Below are positions 25,016 through 33,754 of a DNA stretch of 64,000 bases, piece after piece. The stretch spans positions 1 to 64,000 of the forward strand of contig NZ_SDOY01000135.1 of the NCBI RefSeq assembly GCF_004117935.1, in the 5' to 3' direction. This DNA comes from Streptomyces roseicoloratus. Lineage in GTDB: Bacteria > Actinomycetota > Actinomycetes > Streptomycetales > Streptomycetaceae. The position numbers and the translations under genes were made by a program. Positions within the stretch are counted from its first letter, which is position 1. Every line of letters begins with the position of its first letter. The notes beneath the pieces were generated by a model. The model made no database searches and had not been told where the DNA came from. It saw only the letters and a program-made list of their open reading frames with translations.

Positions 25016-25654
25016 ATGAACGACGCTCGCACCGAAGAGATCGAAGAGATCGAAGAGCACAAAGAGATCGAGAAGATCGAGAAGATCAAGAAGATCGACG
25101 AGATCGAAGAGCACGACGGGCCGCCGGGCCGTGCGCGCACGGCCCGGATCCGGCGTCTGACGCCCCAGGAGGTCCGCGAGCGGGCCTCTAGCGGGCTGGA
25201 CGCGCTCCTGGTGGACGCGGTCGCCGGCGGGGCCTCCGTCGGCTTCCTGGCGCCTCTGGAACCCGCGGAGGCCGCCGCCTGGTGGACCGGGGTCGCGGAC
25301 GGCCGGGAGGTCTGGGCCGCGTACGGCGCCGGGGGCGAGGTCCTGGGCGCCGTGACCCTGGTCCGCGACACCAGGGCGAACGGGCGGCACCGCGGCGAGA
25401 TCGCCCGCCTCGTGGTCCACCGCGACGCCCGCGGCCGGGGCCTCGGCGCCCGGCTGCTCGCCGCCGCGGAGGCGCACGCCGCCGCGACCGGCCTCCGGCT
25501 CCTCGTCCTCGACACCGAGACCGGCAGCCCCGCCGAGCGGCTGTACCGCACGGCCGGGTGGACCGCCGCGGGTGTCATCCCCGACTTCGCCGCCGACCCG
25601 GGCGGCACCCTGCGCCCCACGACCCTGTACTACAAGCGGCTCGGCGCCGTCTGA
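25016..25654 (+). CDS. GNAT acetyltransferase with charged repeat N-terminus
   Basis: Residues 50-212 form a GNAT N-acetyltransferase domain, with the acetyl-CoA pyrophosphate loop in RGRGLGARLLAAAEAHA, preceded by EIARLVVHRDA, and a C-terminal GSPAERLYRTAGW. Residues 7-33 are an unusual run of Glu, Ile and Lys (EEIEEIEEHKEIEKIEKIKK, then IDEIEEH), coded by AGATCGA-type repeats at about 25035-25118. This segment is far lower in GC than its surroundings and should form a long charged alpha-helix. The acetyl acceptor is unknown. It is convergent with pssA across a strong terminator. Confidence 0.8.
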   Translation: MNDARTEEIEEIEEHKEIEKIEKIKKIDEIEEHDGPPGRARTARIRRLTPQEVRERASSGLDALLVDAVAGGASVGFLAPLEPAEAAAWWTGVADGREVWAAYGAGGEVLGAVTLVRDTRANGRHRGEIARLVVHRDARGRGLGARLLAAAEAHAAATGLRLLVLDTETGSPAERLYRTAGWTAAGVIPDFAADPGGTLRPTTLYYKRLGAV

Positions 25655-25674
25655 GCCGCCCTCCGCGCGCACGC

Positions 25675-25711
25675 GAAGGGCCCCGGACGCTTCCCGCGTC
25701 CGGGGCCCTTC
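25675..25711. terminator. Bidirectional terminator between GNAT and pssA
   Basis: Perfect 16-base arms (25675-25690 and 25696-25711) begin GAAGGGCCCCGGACGC, with a five-base loop. It lies between convergent genes, 20 bases after the GNAT stop and 19 bases from the pssA stop, so it should terminate both. Confidence 0.85.
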
Positions 25712-25730
25712 CCGTATGTCGTGCGTACCG

Positions 25731-26612
25731 CTACGGCAGCTGCGCCGCCTGCGCCTGTCGCGCCTCCCGGCTCTCGCGCCGGTTGTCGCGGAAGGTGTTC
25801 ACCCGACGGGCCGTCGCGAAGAGGGGGATCACGGCGCCCATCACCACCTGCAGGGCGCAGCCGGTCTGGAGCAGGAAGGCTCCGCCCGGCGCGTCGAAGG
25901 CCCAGGCCGCCAGCATGCCCATCGCGCCGATGATCCAGCTGAGCATCGCCACCGCGAGGATGCCCCGCGGCTTCGGGTACTCGACCCGGCTCACCATCAG
26001 CCACGCGACCCCGATGATCGCGAGCAGCGTCGGGATGAACGGCAGCTCCAGGAGCACGATCGAGACGACCGTGAGCGCGCCGAAGGGGCTCGGCATGCCC
26101 TGGAACATGCCGTCCTTCATCGTCACGCAGGAGAACCGCGCGAGCCTGAGCACCACGGCCAGCAGCACCACGATCGCGGCCACCGCCGAGACCTTCTGCT
26201 GCGCGCCGGGCGTGACCATGCCGTACACGAGGACGAAGTAGGCCGGAGCCAGACCGAAGCTGATCAGGTCCGACAGGTTGTCCAGCTCGGCGCCCATCGG
26301 GGACGAGCGCAGCTTGCGCGCCACGATGCCGTCGAACAGGTCGAAGATCGCCGCGGCCAGCATGAGGATCACGGCGGTGGCGGCGCTGTTGCGCGCCATG
26401 CCGGTCTCCGTGCTGCCCGTGAGGTGCGGGATGAGGATGCCCGTGGTGGTGAAGTACACCGCCATGAAGCCGCACGTGGCGTTACCGAGGGTGAGGGCGT
26501 CCGCTATGGACAGCCTCATCGACAGCGGCATCTCCTCGGCGTCGTCGACGCCGTCCTCGTCCGCCTCGGCGACCCATTCGGCCGCCCGTGTGTCGGGATC
26601 AATCACGGTCAA
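25731..26612 (-). CDS. pssA: CDP-diacylglycerol-serine O-phosphatidyltransferase
   Basis: This membrane enzyme makes phosphatidylserine from CDP-diacylglycerol and serine. The 293-residue protein has the CDP-alcohol phosphotransferase signature in FDLFDGIVARKLRSSPMGAE followed by LDNLSD, where the spaced aspartates bind magnesium, and about eight hydrophobic segments. The start is ambiguous: a TTG at 26612 (seven bases after GGGGGTGA) or a GTG at 26606. Either overlaps the end of psd, so the two are translationally coupled and act in sequence to give phosphatidylethanolamine. The N-terminal 30 residues are acidic and probably cytoplasmic. Confidence 0.92.
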   Translation of the reverse strand: MTVIDPDTRAAEWVAEADEDGVDDAEEMPLSMRLSIADALTLGNATCGFMAVYFTTTGILIPHLTGSTETGMARNSAATAVILMLAAAIFDLFDGIVARKLRSSPMGAELDNLSDLISFGLAPAYFVLVYGMVTPGAQQKVSAVAAIVVLLAVVLRLARFSCVTMKDGMFQGMPSPFGALTVVSIVLLELPFIPTLLAIIGVAWLMVSRVEYPKPRGILAVAMLSWIIGAMGMLAAWAFDAPGGAFLLQTGCALQVVMGAVIPLFATARRVNTFRDNRRESREARQAQAAQLP

Positions 26613-27255
26613 TGCGAGTCACCCCCGCGGTCGTGGGCTGACCGACCTCGACCGCGACCTCGACACCCTCCGGCAGGTAGATGTCGACACGCGAACCGAA
26701 GCGGATCAGTCCGATCCGGTCACCCTGCTCGACCTTCGTCCCCTGCGGGATGTACGGCACGATCCGCCGCGCCACGGCACCCGCGATCTGGACCATCTCG
26801 ATGTCACCGAGCTCGGTGTCGAAGTGCCAGACAACGCGCTCGTTGTTCTCGCTCTCCTTGTTGAACGCCGGCACGAAGCCGCCGGGGACGTGCTCCACGG
26901 ACGTCACCGTGCCGGCCAGCGGCGCGCGGTTGACGTGGACGTTCAGCGGGCTCATGAAGATGGCGACGCGGGTGCGTCCGTCCTTCCACGGCATGATGCT
27001 CTGCACCACGCCGTCGGCGGGCGAGATGACCCGGCCCTGAGCGATCTCCCGCTCGGGGTCGCGGAAGAACCACAGCATGCCGGCCGCGAGAGCGGTGGCC
27101 GGCACGGCGACGGCCTTGGCGGCGGTCGACTTGCGGGCGCGCGCCAGGCTCAGCGCCGCGGTGGCGACGGTCGGCAGAAGCCACGGCGATGCTCCGCGTG
27201 CGATGCGTGCGCCCTTGAGGCTGTCGCGGTGTGCAGAGGTTTGGCTGTGGGGCAT
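26599..27255 (-). CDS. psd: Phosphatidylserine decarboxylase
   Basis: The 218-residue proenzyme converts phosphatidylserine to phosphatidylethanolamine. It is the short (PSD-A) type: an N-terminal hydrophobic region anchors it to the membrane (AVPATALAAGMLWFF), then RDPEREIAQGRVISPADGVV and VAIFMSPLNVHVNRAP. The self-cleavage site that generates the pyruvoyl group is the GS of IRFGSRVDIYLP near the C-terminus. The ATG at 27255 is preceded by GAAGG seven bases upstream; longer upstream extensions have no family similarity. It is the first gene of the psd-pssA pair. Confidence 0.92.
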   Translation of the reverse strand: MPHSQTSAHRDSLKGARIARGASPWLLPTVATAALSLARARKSTAAKAVAVPATALAAGMLWFFRDPEREIAQGRVISPADGVVQSIMPWKDGRTRVAIFMSPLNVHVNRAPLAGTVTSVEHVPGGFVPAFNKESENNERVVWHFDTELGDIEMVQIAGAVARRIVPYIPQGTKVEQGDRIGLIRFGSRVDIYLPEGVEVAVEVGQPTTAGVTRIDRD

Positions 27256-27424
27256 GGATGACCTTCGTAGCGGATGATGCCGCACGGGCAACGGGGGACG
27301 GCGGCTTTCCGGCGATGCTATCGGTTGCGGGCCGCAACTGGGCAAGCCAGAAGCCGAGTCGGAGGCCGGAAGCCGAACACAGGGTGTGATCTTCTTCGCG
27401 GCCAAACCGACTCAAATGCCGCAA

Positions 27425-28630
27425 TCAACCCTGGAAGCGGTACTCCTCGAGCAGCCGACGACCAATGATCATTTTCTGGATCTCGGCGGTACCTTCGCCG
27501 ATGAGCAGCATCGGCGCCTCGCGGTAGAGACGCTCGATCTCGTACTCCTTGGAGAAGCCGTATCCGCCGTGGATGCGGAAGGCGTCCTCGACGACCTCCT
27601 TGCAGTATTCGGACGCGAGGTACTTCGCCATCCCTGCTTCGAGGTCGTTTCGTTCCCCGGAGTCCTTTTTGCGTGCTGCGTTCACCATCATGGCATGAGC
27701 GGCCTCGACCTTGGTAGCCATCTCGGCCAGCTTGAACTGAATCGCCTGGTGCTGGGCGATCGGCTTTCCGAAAGTGTGACGCTGTTGGGCATACTGGACG
27801 CCCAGCTCGAAGGCACGCTGCGCGACGCCGCAACCACGGGCCGCCACGTTGACGCGGCCGACCTCCACGCCGTCCATCATTTGGTAAAACCCTCGGCCGG
27901 TGACCCCGCCGAGGACGCGATTGGCCGGAATGCGCAGTCCGTCCATGATGAGTTCGGTCGTGTCGACGCCCTTGTAACCCATCTTGTCGATCTTGCCGGG
28001 GATGGTGAGGCCGGGGCGGACCTCTCCGAAGCCGGGCTCCTTCTCGACGAGGAAGGTCGTCATCGACTTGTGCGGGGCGGTGCCCTCGGGGTGTCCTTCG
28101 TCACTTCGGACGAGAACGGCGACCAGCGTTGACGTGCCACCGTTCGTCAGCCACATCTTCTGGCCGTTCAGGACGTACTCGTCGCCGTCCTTCACCGCCT
28201 TCGACGTGATCGCCGACACATCCGAGCCGAGACCCGGCTCCGACATCGAGAAGGCACCGCGCACCTCGCCGGCCGCCATCCGCGGAAGGAAGTACTCCTT
28301 CTGCTCCTGGGTGCCGTGCTGCTTCAGCATGTACGCGACGATGAAGTGGGTGTTGATGATGCCGGACACCGACATCCAGCCGCGGGCGATCTCCTCCACG
28401 CACAGCGCGTAGGTGAGCAGGGACTCACCCAGGCCGCCGTACTCCTCGGGGATCATCAGACCGAAGACGCCGAGCTCCTTGAGCCCGTCGACGATCTGCT
28501 GGGGGTACTCGTCGCGGTGCTCGAGCTCCGTGGCGACCGGGATGATCTCCTTGTCCACGAAGTCGCGGACCGTGGAGAGGATCTCCTGCTGGACGTCGGT
28601 CAGACCGTGGGTCTGGGCGAGTCGCGCCAT
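27425..28630 (-). CDS. Acyl-CoA dehydrogenase, likely methylsuccinyl-CoA dehydrogenase
   Basis: The 401-residue flavoprotein shows the acyl-CoA dehydrogenase fold: AFSMSEPGLGSDVSAITSKA (FAD/substrate contact), KMWLTNGG, QRHTFGKPIAQHQAIQFKLA, and IHGGYGFSKEYEIERLYREA followed by LLIGEGTAEIQ, which carries the catalytic glutamate region. It is the last gene of the ccr-ecm-mcl-mch run, with only two bases separating it from mch. By position it should oxidise methylsuccinyl-CoA to mesaconyl-CoA. Alphaproteobacterial methylsuccinyl-CoA dehydrogenase is a larger protein, so the substrate assignment rests on operon context rather than on sequence length. Confidence 0.88.
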   Translation of the reverse strand: MARLAQTHGLTDVQQEILSTVRDFVDKEIIPVATELEHRDEYPQQIVDGLKELGVFGLMIPEEYGGLGESLLTYALCVEEIARGWMSVSGIINTHFIVAYMLKQHGTQEQKEYFLPRMAAGEVRGAFSMSEPGLGSDVSAITSKAVKDGDEYVLNGQKMWLTNGGTSTLVAVLVRSDEGHPEGTAPHKSMTTFLVEKEPGFGEVRPGLTIPGKIDKMGYKGVDTTELIMDGLRIPANRVLGGVTGRGFYQMMDGVEVGRVNVAARGCGVAQRAFELGVQYAQQRHTFGKPIAQHQAIQFKLAEMATKVEAAHAMMVNAARKKDSGERNDLEAGMAKYLASEYCKEVVEDAFRIHGGYGFSKEYEIERLYREAPMLLIGEGTAEIQKMIIGRRLLEEYRFQG

Positions 28631-28632
28631 GA

Positions 28633-29145
28633 CTACTTCCCCTGTTCCTTCAGCTCCGGCCGGCCGGGCTGTTCGCCGCCGCGCGCGTCGATGTACTCGG
28701 CGGTCGGGACCATGACCTTGCGGCGGAAGACGCACACCAGGGTGCCGTCCTGCTTGTAGCCCTTGGTCTCGACGTAGACGATGCCGCGGTCGCTCTTCGA
28801 CTTCGACGGCGTCTTGTCGAGGACGGTGGTCTCGCCGTAGATGGTGTCGCCGTGGAAGGTCGGCGCCACGTGCCGCAGCGACTCGATCTCCAGGTTGGCG
28901 ATGGCCTTGCCGGAGACGTCCGGCACGGACATGCCGAGCAGCAGCGAGTAGATGTAGTTGCCGACGACGACGTTCTTCTTGAAGTCCGTCGTGTTCTCCG
29001 CGTAATTCACGTCCATGTGAAGCGGGTGGTGGTTCATCGTCAGCAGACAGAAGAGGTGGTCGTCGTACTCGGTGACCGTCTTTCCGGGCCAGTGCTTGTA
29101 GACGGCGCCGATCTCGAACTCTTCGTAGGTGCGGCCGAACTGCAT
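28633..29145 (-). CDS. MaoC-family hydratase, likely mesaconyl-CoA hydratase
   Basis: The 170-residue protein is a single hot-dog MaoC-type domain (YEEFEIGAVYKHWPGKTVTE, MNHHPLHMDVNYAENTTDFK, VVVGNYIYSLLLGMSV). The N-terminal DD/H residues typical of (R)-hydratases lie in EYDDHLFCLLTMNHHPLH. In the ethylmalonyl-CoA pathway this step hydrates mesaconyl-CoA to beta-methylmalyl-CoA. Rhodobacter mesaconyl-CoA hydratase is about twice as long, so the actinobacterial version is a half-length variant, probably dimeric. It sits five bases from the lyase gene and two from the dehydrogenase gene. Confidence 0.85.
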   Translation of the reverse strand: MQFGRTYEEFEIGAVYKHWPGKTVTEYDDHLFCLLTMNHHPLHMDVNYAENTTDFKKNVVVGNYIYSLLLGMSVPDVSGKAIANLEIESLRHVAPTFHGDTIYGETTVLDKTPSKSKSDRGIVYVETKGYKQDGTLVCVFRRKVMVPTAEYIDARGGEQPGRPELKEQGK

Positions 29146-29150
29146 CGGAC

Positions 29151-30128
29151 TCAGGCCTCCGGGATCTCGAACTTGCTGGTGCGCTGCATGCCGGCGGCGC
29201 GGCCCTTGCCGGAGATGACCAGGGCCATCTTGCGGGAGGCCTCGTCGATCATCTCGTCGCCGAGCATCGCGGAGCCCTTCTTCCCGCCGGCCTCGGACGT
29301 GTAGTAGTCGTACGCGTCGAGGATCAGCTCGGCGTGGTCGAAGTCCTCCTGCGAGGGCGAGAAGATCTCGTTCGCCGCGGCGACCTGGTCCGGGTGCAGC
29401 ACCCACTTGCCGTCGAAGCCGAGGGCGGCGGCGCGCTGCGCGACGGCCTTGTAGCCCTCCGGGTTGCGGATCTGCAGGTAGGGGCCGTCGATCGCCTGGA
29501 GGTTGTTGGCGCGGGCGGCCATCAGGATGCTCATCAGGATGTGGTGGTACGCGTCCGCCGGGTAGCCGGGCGGCTGCTCGCCGACGACCAGCGACTTCAT
29601 GTTGATGGAGGCCATGAAGTCGGCCGGGCCGAAGATGATCGTCTCGACGCGCTGCGAGGCCTGGGCGATCGCGTTGACGTTGACGAGGCCCTGGGCGTTC
29701 TCGATCTGCGCCTCGATGCCGATCTTGCCGACCTCGAAGCCCATGGTCTTCTCGATCTGGGTCAGGAGCAGGTCGAGCGCGACGATCTGCTGGGCGTCCT
29801 GGACCTTCGGCAGCATGATGCAGTCGAGGTTCTGGCCGGCGCCCTCGACCACCGTGACGACGTCGCGGTAGGTCCAGTGGGTCGTCCAGTCGTTGACCCG
29901 CACGACCCGGGTCTTGCCGGTCCAGTCGCCCTCGTTGAGGAACTTCACGATGGTGTGCCGGGCCTCCGGCTTGGCCAGCGGCGCGCAGGCGTCCTCGAGG
30001 TCCAGGAAGACCTGGTCGGCCGCCAGGCCCTGGGCCTTCTCCAGGAACCGCGGGTTGGAGCCGGGCACCGCGAGGCACGAACGACGCGGGCGCAGGCGGT
30101 TCACGGGGGAAGCGGGCGTGCTGGTCAT
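29151..30128 (-). CDS. mcl: HpcH/HpaI-CitE family lyase, likely beta-methylmalyl-CoA/malyl-CoA lyase
   Basis: The 325-residue enzyme has a CitE-like TIM barrel: RRSCLAVPGSNPRFLEKAQG, the metal/CoA-site VFLDLEDACAPLAKPEAR, IENAQGLVNVNAIA, IIFGPADFMASINM and KWVLHPDQVAAANEIFSPS. It should split beta-methylmalyl-CoA into glyoxylate and propionyl-CoA, the carbon-releasing step of the ethylmalonyl-CoA pathway. The start overlaps the ecm stop in an ATGA arrangement (30125-30128), so the two are co-translated. The product glyoxylate also needs malyl-CoA handling, which the same enzyme can provide in some bacteria. Confidence 0.9.
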   Translation of the reverse strand: MTSTPASPVNRLRPRRSCLAVPGSNPRFLEKAQGLAADQVFLDLEDACAPLAKPEARHTIVKFLNEGDWTGKTRVVRVNDWTTHWTYRDVVTVVEGAGQNLDCIMLPKVQDAQQIVALDLLLTQIEKTMGFEVGKIGIEAQIENAQGLVNVNAIAQASQRVETIIFGPADFMASINMKSLVVGEQPPGYPADAYHHILMSILMAARANNLQAIDGPYLQIRNPEGYKAVAQRAAALGFDGKWVLHPDQVAAANEIFSPSQEDFDHAELILDAYDYYTSEAGGKKGSAMLGDEMIDEASRKMALVISGKGRAAGMQRTSKFEIPEA

Positions 30129-32161
30129 GCGGGGACCTCCGTACTTTCAAGGGGGCTGAGCTGGTTGGCTTTGCGGATCTCGTCGACGATACGGCCGATG
30201 ATCCCGGTGATGCCGAAGTCCTTCGGGGTGAAGACGGCGGCCACGCCCGCCGCCCTGAGCTCCTCGGCGTCCGCGTTCGGGATGATCCCGCCCACGACGA
30301 CCGGGATGTCCGCCGCGCCGGCCGTCCGCAGGCGGTCGAGGACGTCCGGTACGAGCTGGGCGTGCGAGCCGGAGAGGATCGACAGGCCGACCGCGTGCAC
30401 GTCCTCCTCCAGGGCCGCGTCCACGATCTGCTCCGGCGTCAGCCGGATGCCCTGGTAGACCACCTCGAACCCGGCGTCGCGGGCCCGCACGGCGATCTGC
30501 TCGGCGCCGTTGGAGTGGCCGTCCAGGCCCGGCTTGCCGACCAGGAAGCGCAGCTTGCCCACGCCCAGGTCCTGCGCGGTGCGGTCCACCTTGCGGCGGA
30601 CCTCGGCGAGCGGCGAGCCCGCCTCGGCCGGGACGGCCACCGGGGCGGAGGAGACACCGGTCGGGGCCCGGAACTCGCCGAAGACCTCGCGCAGCGCCCC
30701 GGCCCACTCGCCGGTGGTGACGCCGGCGCGGGCGCACTCGAGGGTGGCCTCCATGAGGTTGTCGGTGCCCTTGGCGGCCTCCTTCAGCCGCTCCAGGGCC
30801 TTGCAGGGCCGCGGATGGTTGAAGGGCGGCTGGTAACGGGTGTCGCGCCAGTTCTTCAGGGCGGACACGACACGGGCCTCGACCGCCGGGTCGACCGTCT
30901 GGATGGCGGTGTCCAGGTCGGCGGTGAGCGGGTTGGGCTCGGTCGTCTCGAAGATGTTGACGCCGACGATCTTCTCCTCGCCCGACTCGATCCGGGCGCG
31001 GCGCTCGGCGTGCGAGGAGACCAGCTGGGCCTTGAGGTAGCCGGACTCGACGGCGGCCATGGCGCCGCCCATCTCCTGGATCCGGTCGATCTCCGCCAGG
31101 CACTCGGTGACCAGGGAGTCCACCTTGGCCTCGATGACGTGCGAGCCGGCGAAGATGTCCTCGTACTCCAGGAGGTCGGACTCGTGCGCGAGCACCTGCT
31201 GGATGCGCAGCGACCACTGCTGGTCCCAGGGGCGCGGCAGGCCGAGCGCCTCGTTCCAGGCCGGCAGCTGGACGGCACGCGCGCGGGCGTCCTTCGACAG
31301 CGTGACGGCCAGCATCTCGAGGACGATCCGCTGGACGTTGTTCTCCGGCTGGGCCTCGGTCAGGCCGAGCGAGTTGACCTGGACGCCGTAGCGGAAGCGC
31401 CGCTGCTTGGCGTTCTCGATCCCGTACCGCTCGAGCGTGATCTTGTCCCAGATGCGGCCGAAGGCGCGCATCTTGCACATCTCCTCGACGAAGCGGACGC
31501 CCGCGTTCACGAAGAAGGAGATACGGGCGACGACCTCGCCGAAGCGCTCCTCGGGCACCTGACCCGAGTCGCGCACCGCGTCGAGCACCGCGATCGCGGT
31601 GGACATCGCGTACGAGATCTCCTGGACCGGAGTGGCGCCCGCCTCCTGCAGGTGGTAGCTGCAGATGTTGATCGGGTTCCACTTCGGGATGTGGTTGACC
31701 GTGTACGCGATCATGTCCGTCGTGAGGCGGAGCGAGGGGCCGGGCGGGAAGACGTGCGTCCCGCGCGACAGGTACTCCTTCACGATGTCGTTCTGGGTGG
31801 TGCCCTGGAGCCGGGTGATGTCCGCACCCTGCTCCTCGGCGACCACCTGGTAGAGCGCCAGCAGCCACATGGCGGTGGCGTTGATGGTCATCGAGGTGTT
31901 CATCTGCTCCAGGGGGATGTCCTGGAACAGCCGCCGCATGTCACCGACGTGCGAGACGGGAACCCCGACGCGGCCGACCTCGCCACGGGCGAGGATGTGG
32001 TCCGGGTCGTAGCCGGTCTGCGTGGGCAGGTCGAACGCGACCGAGAGGCCGGTCTGGCCCTTGGCGAGGTTACGCCGGTAGAGCTCGTTCGACGCCTCGG
32101 CGGTCGAGTGACCGGCGTAGGTCCGCATGAGCCACGGCCGATCCTTCTGACGCTCTGTCAT
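30125..32161 (-). CDS. ecm: Ethylmalonyl-CoA mutase (MeaA)
   Basis: The 678-residue protein is a coenzyme-B12-dependent acyl-CoA mutase that rearranges ethylmalonyl-CoA to methylsuccinyl-CoA. Residues 1-520 are the methylmalonyl-CoA-mutase-type barrel (MRTYAGHSTAEASNELYRRN, LSVAFDLPTQTGYDPDH, the radical-site region WKPINICSYHLQEAG-like WNPINICSYHLQEAGATPVQ). Residues 545-670 form the B12-binding domain with the cobalt-ligand motif LDGHSNG. The C-terminus (LSPLESTEVPA) is MeaA-like. It is downstream of ccr by 29 bases and translationally coupled to mcl. Confidence 0.95.
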   Translation of the reverse strand: MTERQKDRPWLMRTYAGHSTAEASNELYRRNLAKGQTGLSVAFDLPTQTGYDPDHILARGEVGRVGVPVSHVGDMRRLFQDIPLEQMNTSMTINATAMWLLALYQVVAEEQGADITRLQGTTQNDIVKEYLSRGTHVFPPGPSLRLTTDMIAYTVNHIPKWNPINICSYHLQEAGATPVQEISYAMSTAIAVLDAVRDSGQVPEERFGEVVARISFFVNAGVRFVEEMCKMRAFGRIWDKITLERYGIENAKQRRFRYGVQVNSLGLTEAQPENNVQRIVLEMLAVTLSKDARARAVQLPAWNEALGLPRPWDQQWSLRIQQVLAHESDLLEYEDIFAGSHVIEAKVDSLVTECLAEIDRIQEMGGAMAAVESGYLKAQLVSSHAERRARIESGEEKIVGVNIFETTEPNPLTADLDTAIQTVDPAVEARVVSALKNWRDTRYQPPFNHPRPCKALERLKEAAKGTDNLMEATLECARAGVTTGEWAGALREVFGEFRAPTGVSSAPVAVPAEAGSPLAEVRRKVDRTAQDLGVGKLRFLVGKPGLDGHSNGAEQIAVRARDAGFEVVYQGIRLTPEQIVDAALEEDVHAVGLSILSGSHAQLVPDVLDRLRTAGAADIPVVVGGIIPNADAEELRAAGVAAVFTPKDFGITGIIGRIVDEIRKANQLSPLESTEVPA

Positions 32162-32190
32162 CTATGGTCCCTGGGTCAGAGGTTGCGGTG

Positions 32191-33528
32191 TCAGATGTTG
32201 CGGAAGCGGTTGATGGCGTCGATGTGCCGGGCGCGCATCTCCGGGTTCCGCACGCCGAGGCCCTCCTGCGGGGCGAGCGCGAGCACGCCGACCTTGCCCT
32301 GGTGCAGGTTGCGGTGGACGTCGTAGGCGGCCTGGCCGGTCTCCTCCAGGGAGTAGACCTTGGACAGGGTGGGGTGGATCTTGCCCTTGGCGATCAGACG
32401 GTTGGCCTCCCACGCCTCGCGGTAGTTGGCGAAGTGCGAGCCGATGATGCGCTTCAGCGACATCCACAGGTAGCGGTTGTCGTACTGGTGCATGTAGCCC
32501 GAGGTCGAGGCGCAGGTGGTGATGGTGCCGCCCTTGCGGGTGACGTAGACCGAGGCGCCGAAGGTCTCGCGCCCGGGGTGCTCGAAGACGATGTCGATGT
32601 CCTCGCCGCCGGTGAGCTCGCGGATCTTGGAGCCGAAGCGCTTCCACTCCCGCGGGTCCTGGGTGTTCTCGTCCTTCCAGAACTTGTAGCCCTCGGCGTT
32701 GCGGTCGATGACCGCCTCGGCGCCCATGGACCGGCAGATGTCGGCCTTCTCGGGGGAGGAGACGACACAGATCGGGTTGGCGCCGCCGGCCAGCGCGAAC
32801 TGGGTGGCGTACGAGCCGAGGCCGCCGCTCGCGCCCCAGATCAGGACGTTGTCGCCCTGCTTCATCCCGGCGCCGTTGCGGGAGACCAGCTGGCGGTACG
32901 CGGTGGAGTTCACCAGGCCGGGGGCCGCGGCCTCCTCCCAGCTCAGGTGGTCCGGCTTGGGCATCAGCTGGTTGGACTTGACCAGGGCGATCTCGGCCAG
33001 GCCGCCGAAGTTGGTCTCGAAGCCCCAGATGCGCTGCTCGGGGTCGAGCATCGTGTCGTTGTGGCCGTCCGAGGACTCCAGCTCCACGCTCAGGCAGTGC
33101 GCGACGACCTCGTCGCCGGGCTGCCAGGCGTTGACGCCCGGGCCGGTGCGCAGGACGACGCCCGCGAGGTCGGAGCCGATGATGTGGTAGGGCAGGTCGT
33201 GGCGCTTGGTGAGCTCCGAGAGGCGGCCGTAGCGCTCCAGGAAGCCGAAGGTCGACACCGGCTCGAAGATCGAGGTCCACACCGAGTTGTAGTTCACGGA
33301 GCTGGCCATGACGGCGACGAGGGCCTCGCCCGGGCCGAGCTCGGGCAGCGGGACCTCGTCCAGGTGGAGCGACTTGCGCGGGTCCTTGTCGCGGCTGGCC
33401 ACCCCGGTGAACATCTCCGCCTCGTCCTTGTGGACGGTCACGGCGCGGTACGACTCGGGGAGCTTGAGGTTGGCGAAGTCGGCCGAGGTGGAGTCGGGCG
33501 ACTGGATCGCGTCCAGGATGTCCTTCAC
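32191..33528 (-). CDS. ccr: Crotonyl-CoA carboxylase/reductase
   Basis: The 445-residue NADPH-dependent enzyme reduces and carboxylates crotonyl-CoA to (2S)-ethylmalonyl-CoA, the entry step of the pathway and a source of polyketide extender units. It is a medium-chain dehydrogenase: VMASSVNYNSVWTSIFEPVS, the Rossmann-fold IWGASGGLGSYATQFALAGG and IDIVFEHPGRETFGASVYVT. The true start is a GTG at 33528, with GGAGG seven bases before it; the open frame upstream is untranslated leader. It heads the run ccr-ecm-mcl-mch-mcd. A promoter with two flanking palindromes lies about 230 bases upstream (33755-33796). Confidence 0.95.
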   Translation of the reverse strand: MKDILDAIQSPDSTSADFANLKLPESYRAVTVHKDEAEMFTGVASRDKDPRKSLHLDEVPLPELGPGEALVAVMASSVNYNSVWTSIFEPVSTFGFLERYGRLSELTKRHDLPYHIIGSDLAGVVLRTGPGVNAWQPGDEVVAHCLSVELESSDGHNDTMLDPEQRIWGFETNFGGLAEIALVKSNQLMPKPDHLSWEEAAAPGLVNSTAYRQLVSRNGAGMKQGDNVLIWGASGGLGSYATQFALAGGANPICVVSSPEKADICRSMGAEAVIDRNAEGYKFWKDENTQDPREWKRFGSKIRELTGGEDIDIVFEHPGRETFGASVYVTRKGGTITTCASTSGYMHQYDNRYLWMSLKRIIGSHFANYREAWEANRLIAKGKIHPTLSKVYSLEETGQAAYDVHRNLHQGKVGVLALAPQEGLGVRNPEMRARHIDAINRFRNI

Positions 33529-33754
33529 GGGATGCCTCCGGCGGTGCGGCGTCCGGGGGGACGCGCTGAGGGTTACGTCGGGGTGTGGTGCTGTGGAGGT
33601 GTGCCGTCGGTTCGGCGCGGTGGTGCTGTGGCGGCGCCGTGGTGGGGCGCAGGAGGTGCCTGTGACGCAGGCGTCCGGGCGCACGAGCAGGATCGCTTGT
33701 GGGGACAGCCGGCGCACGAGGTGATCTCTGCGCGCCGGCCGCCCGGACAGCATC

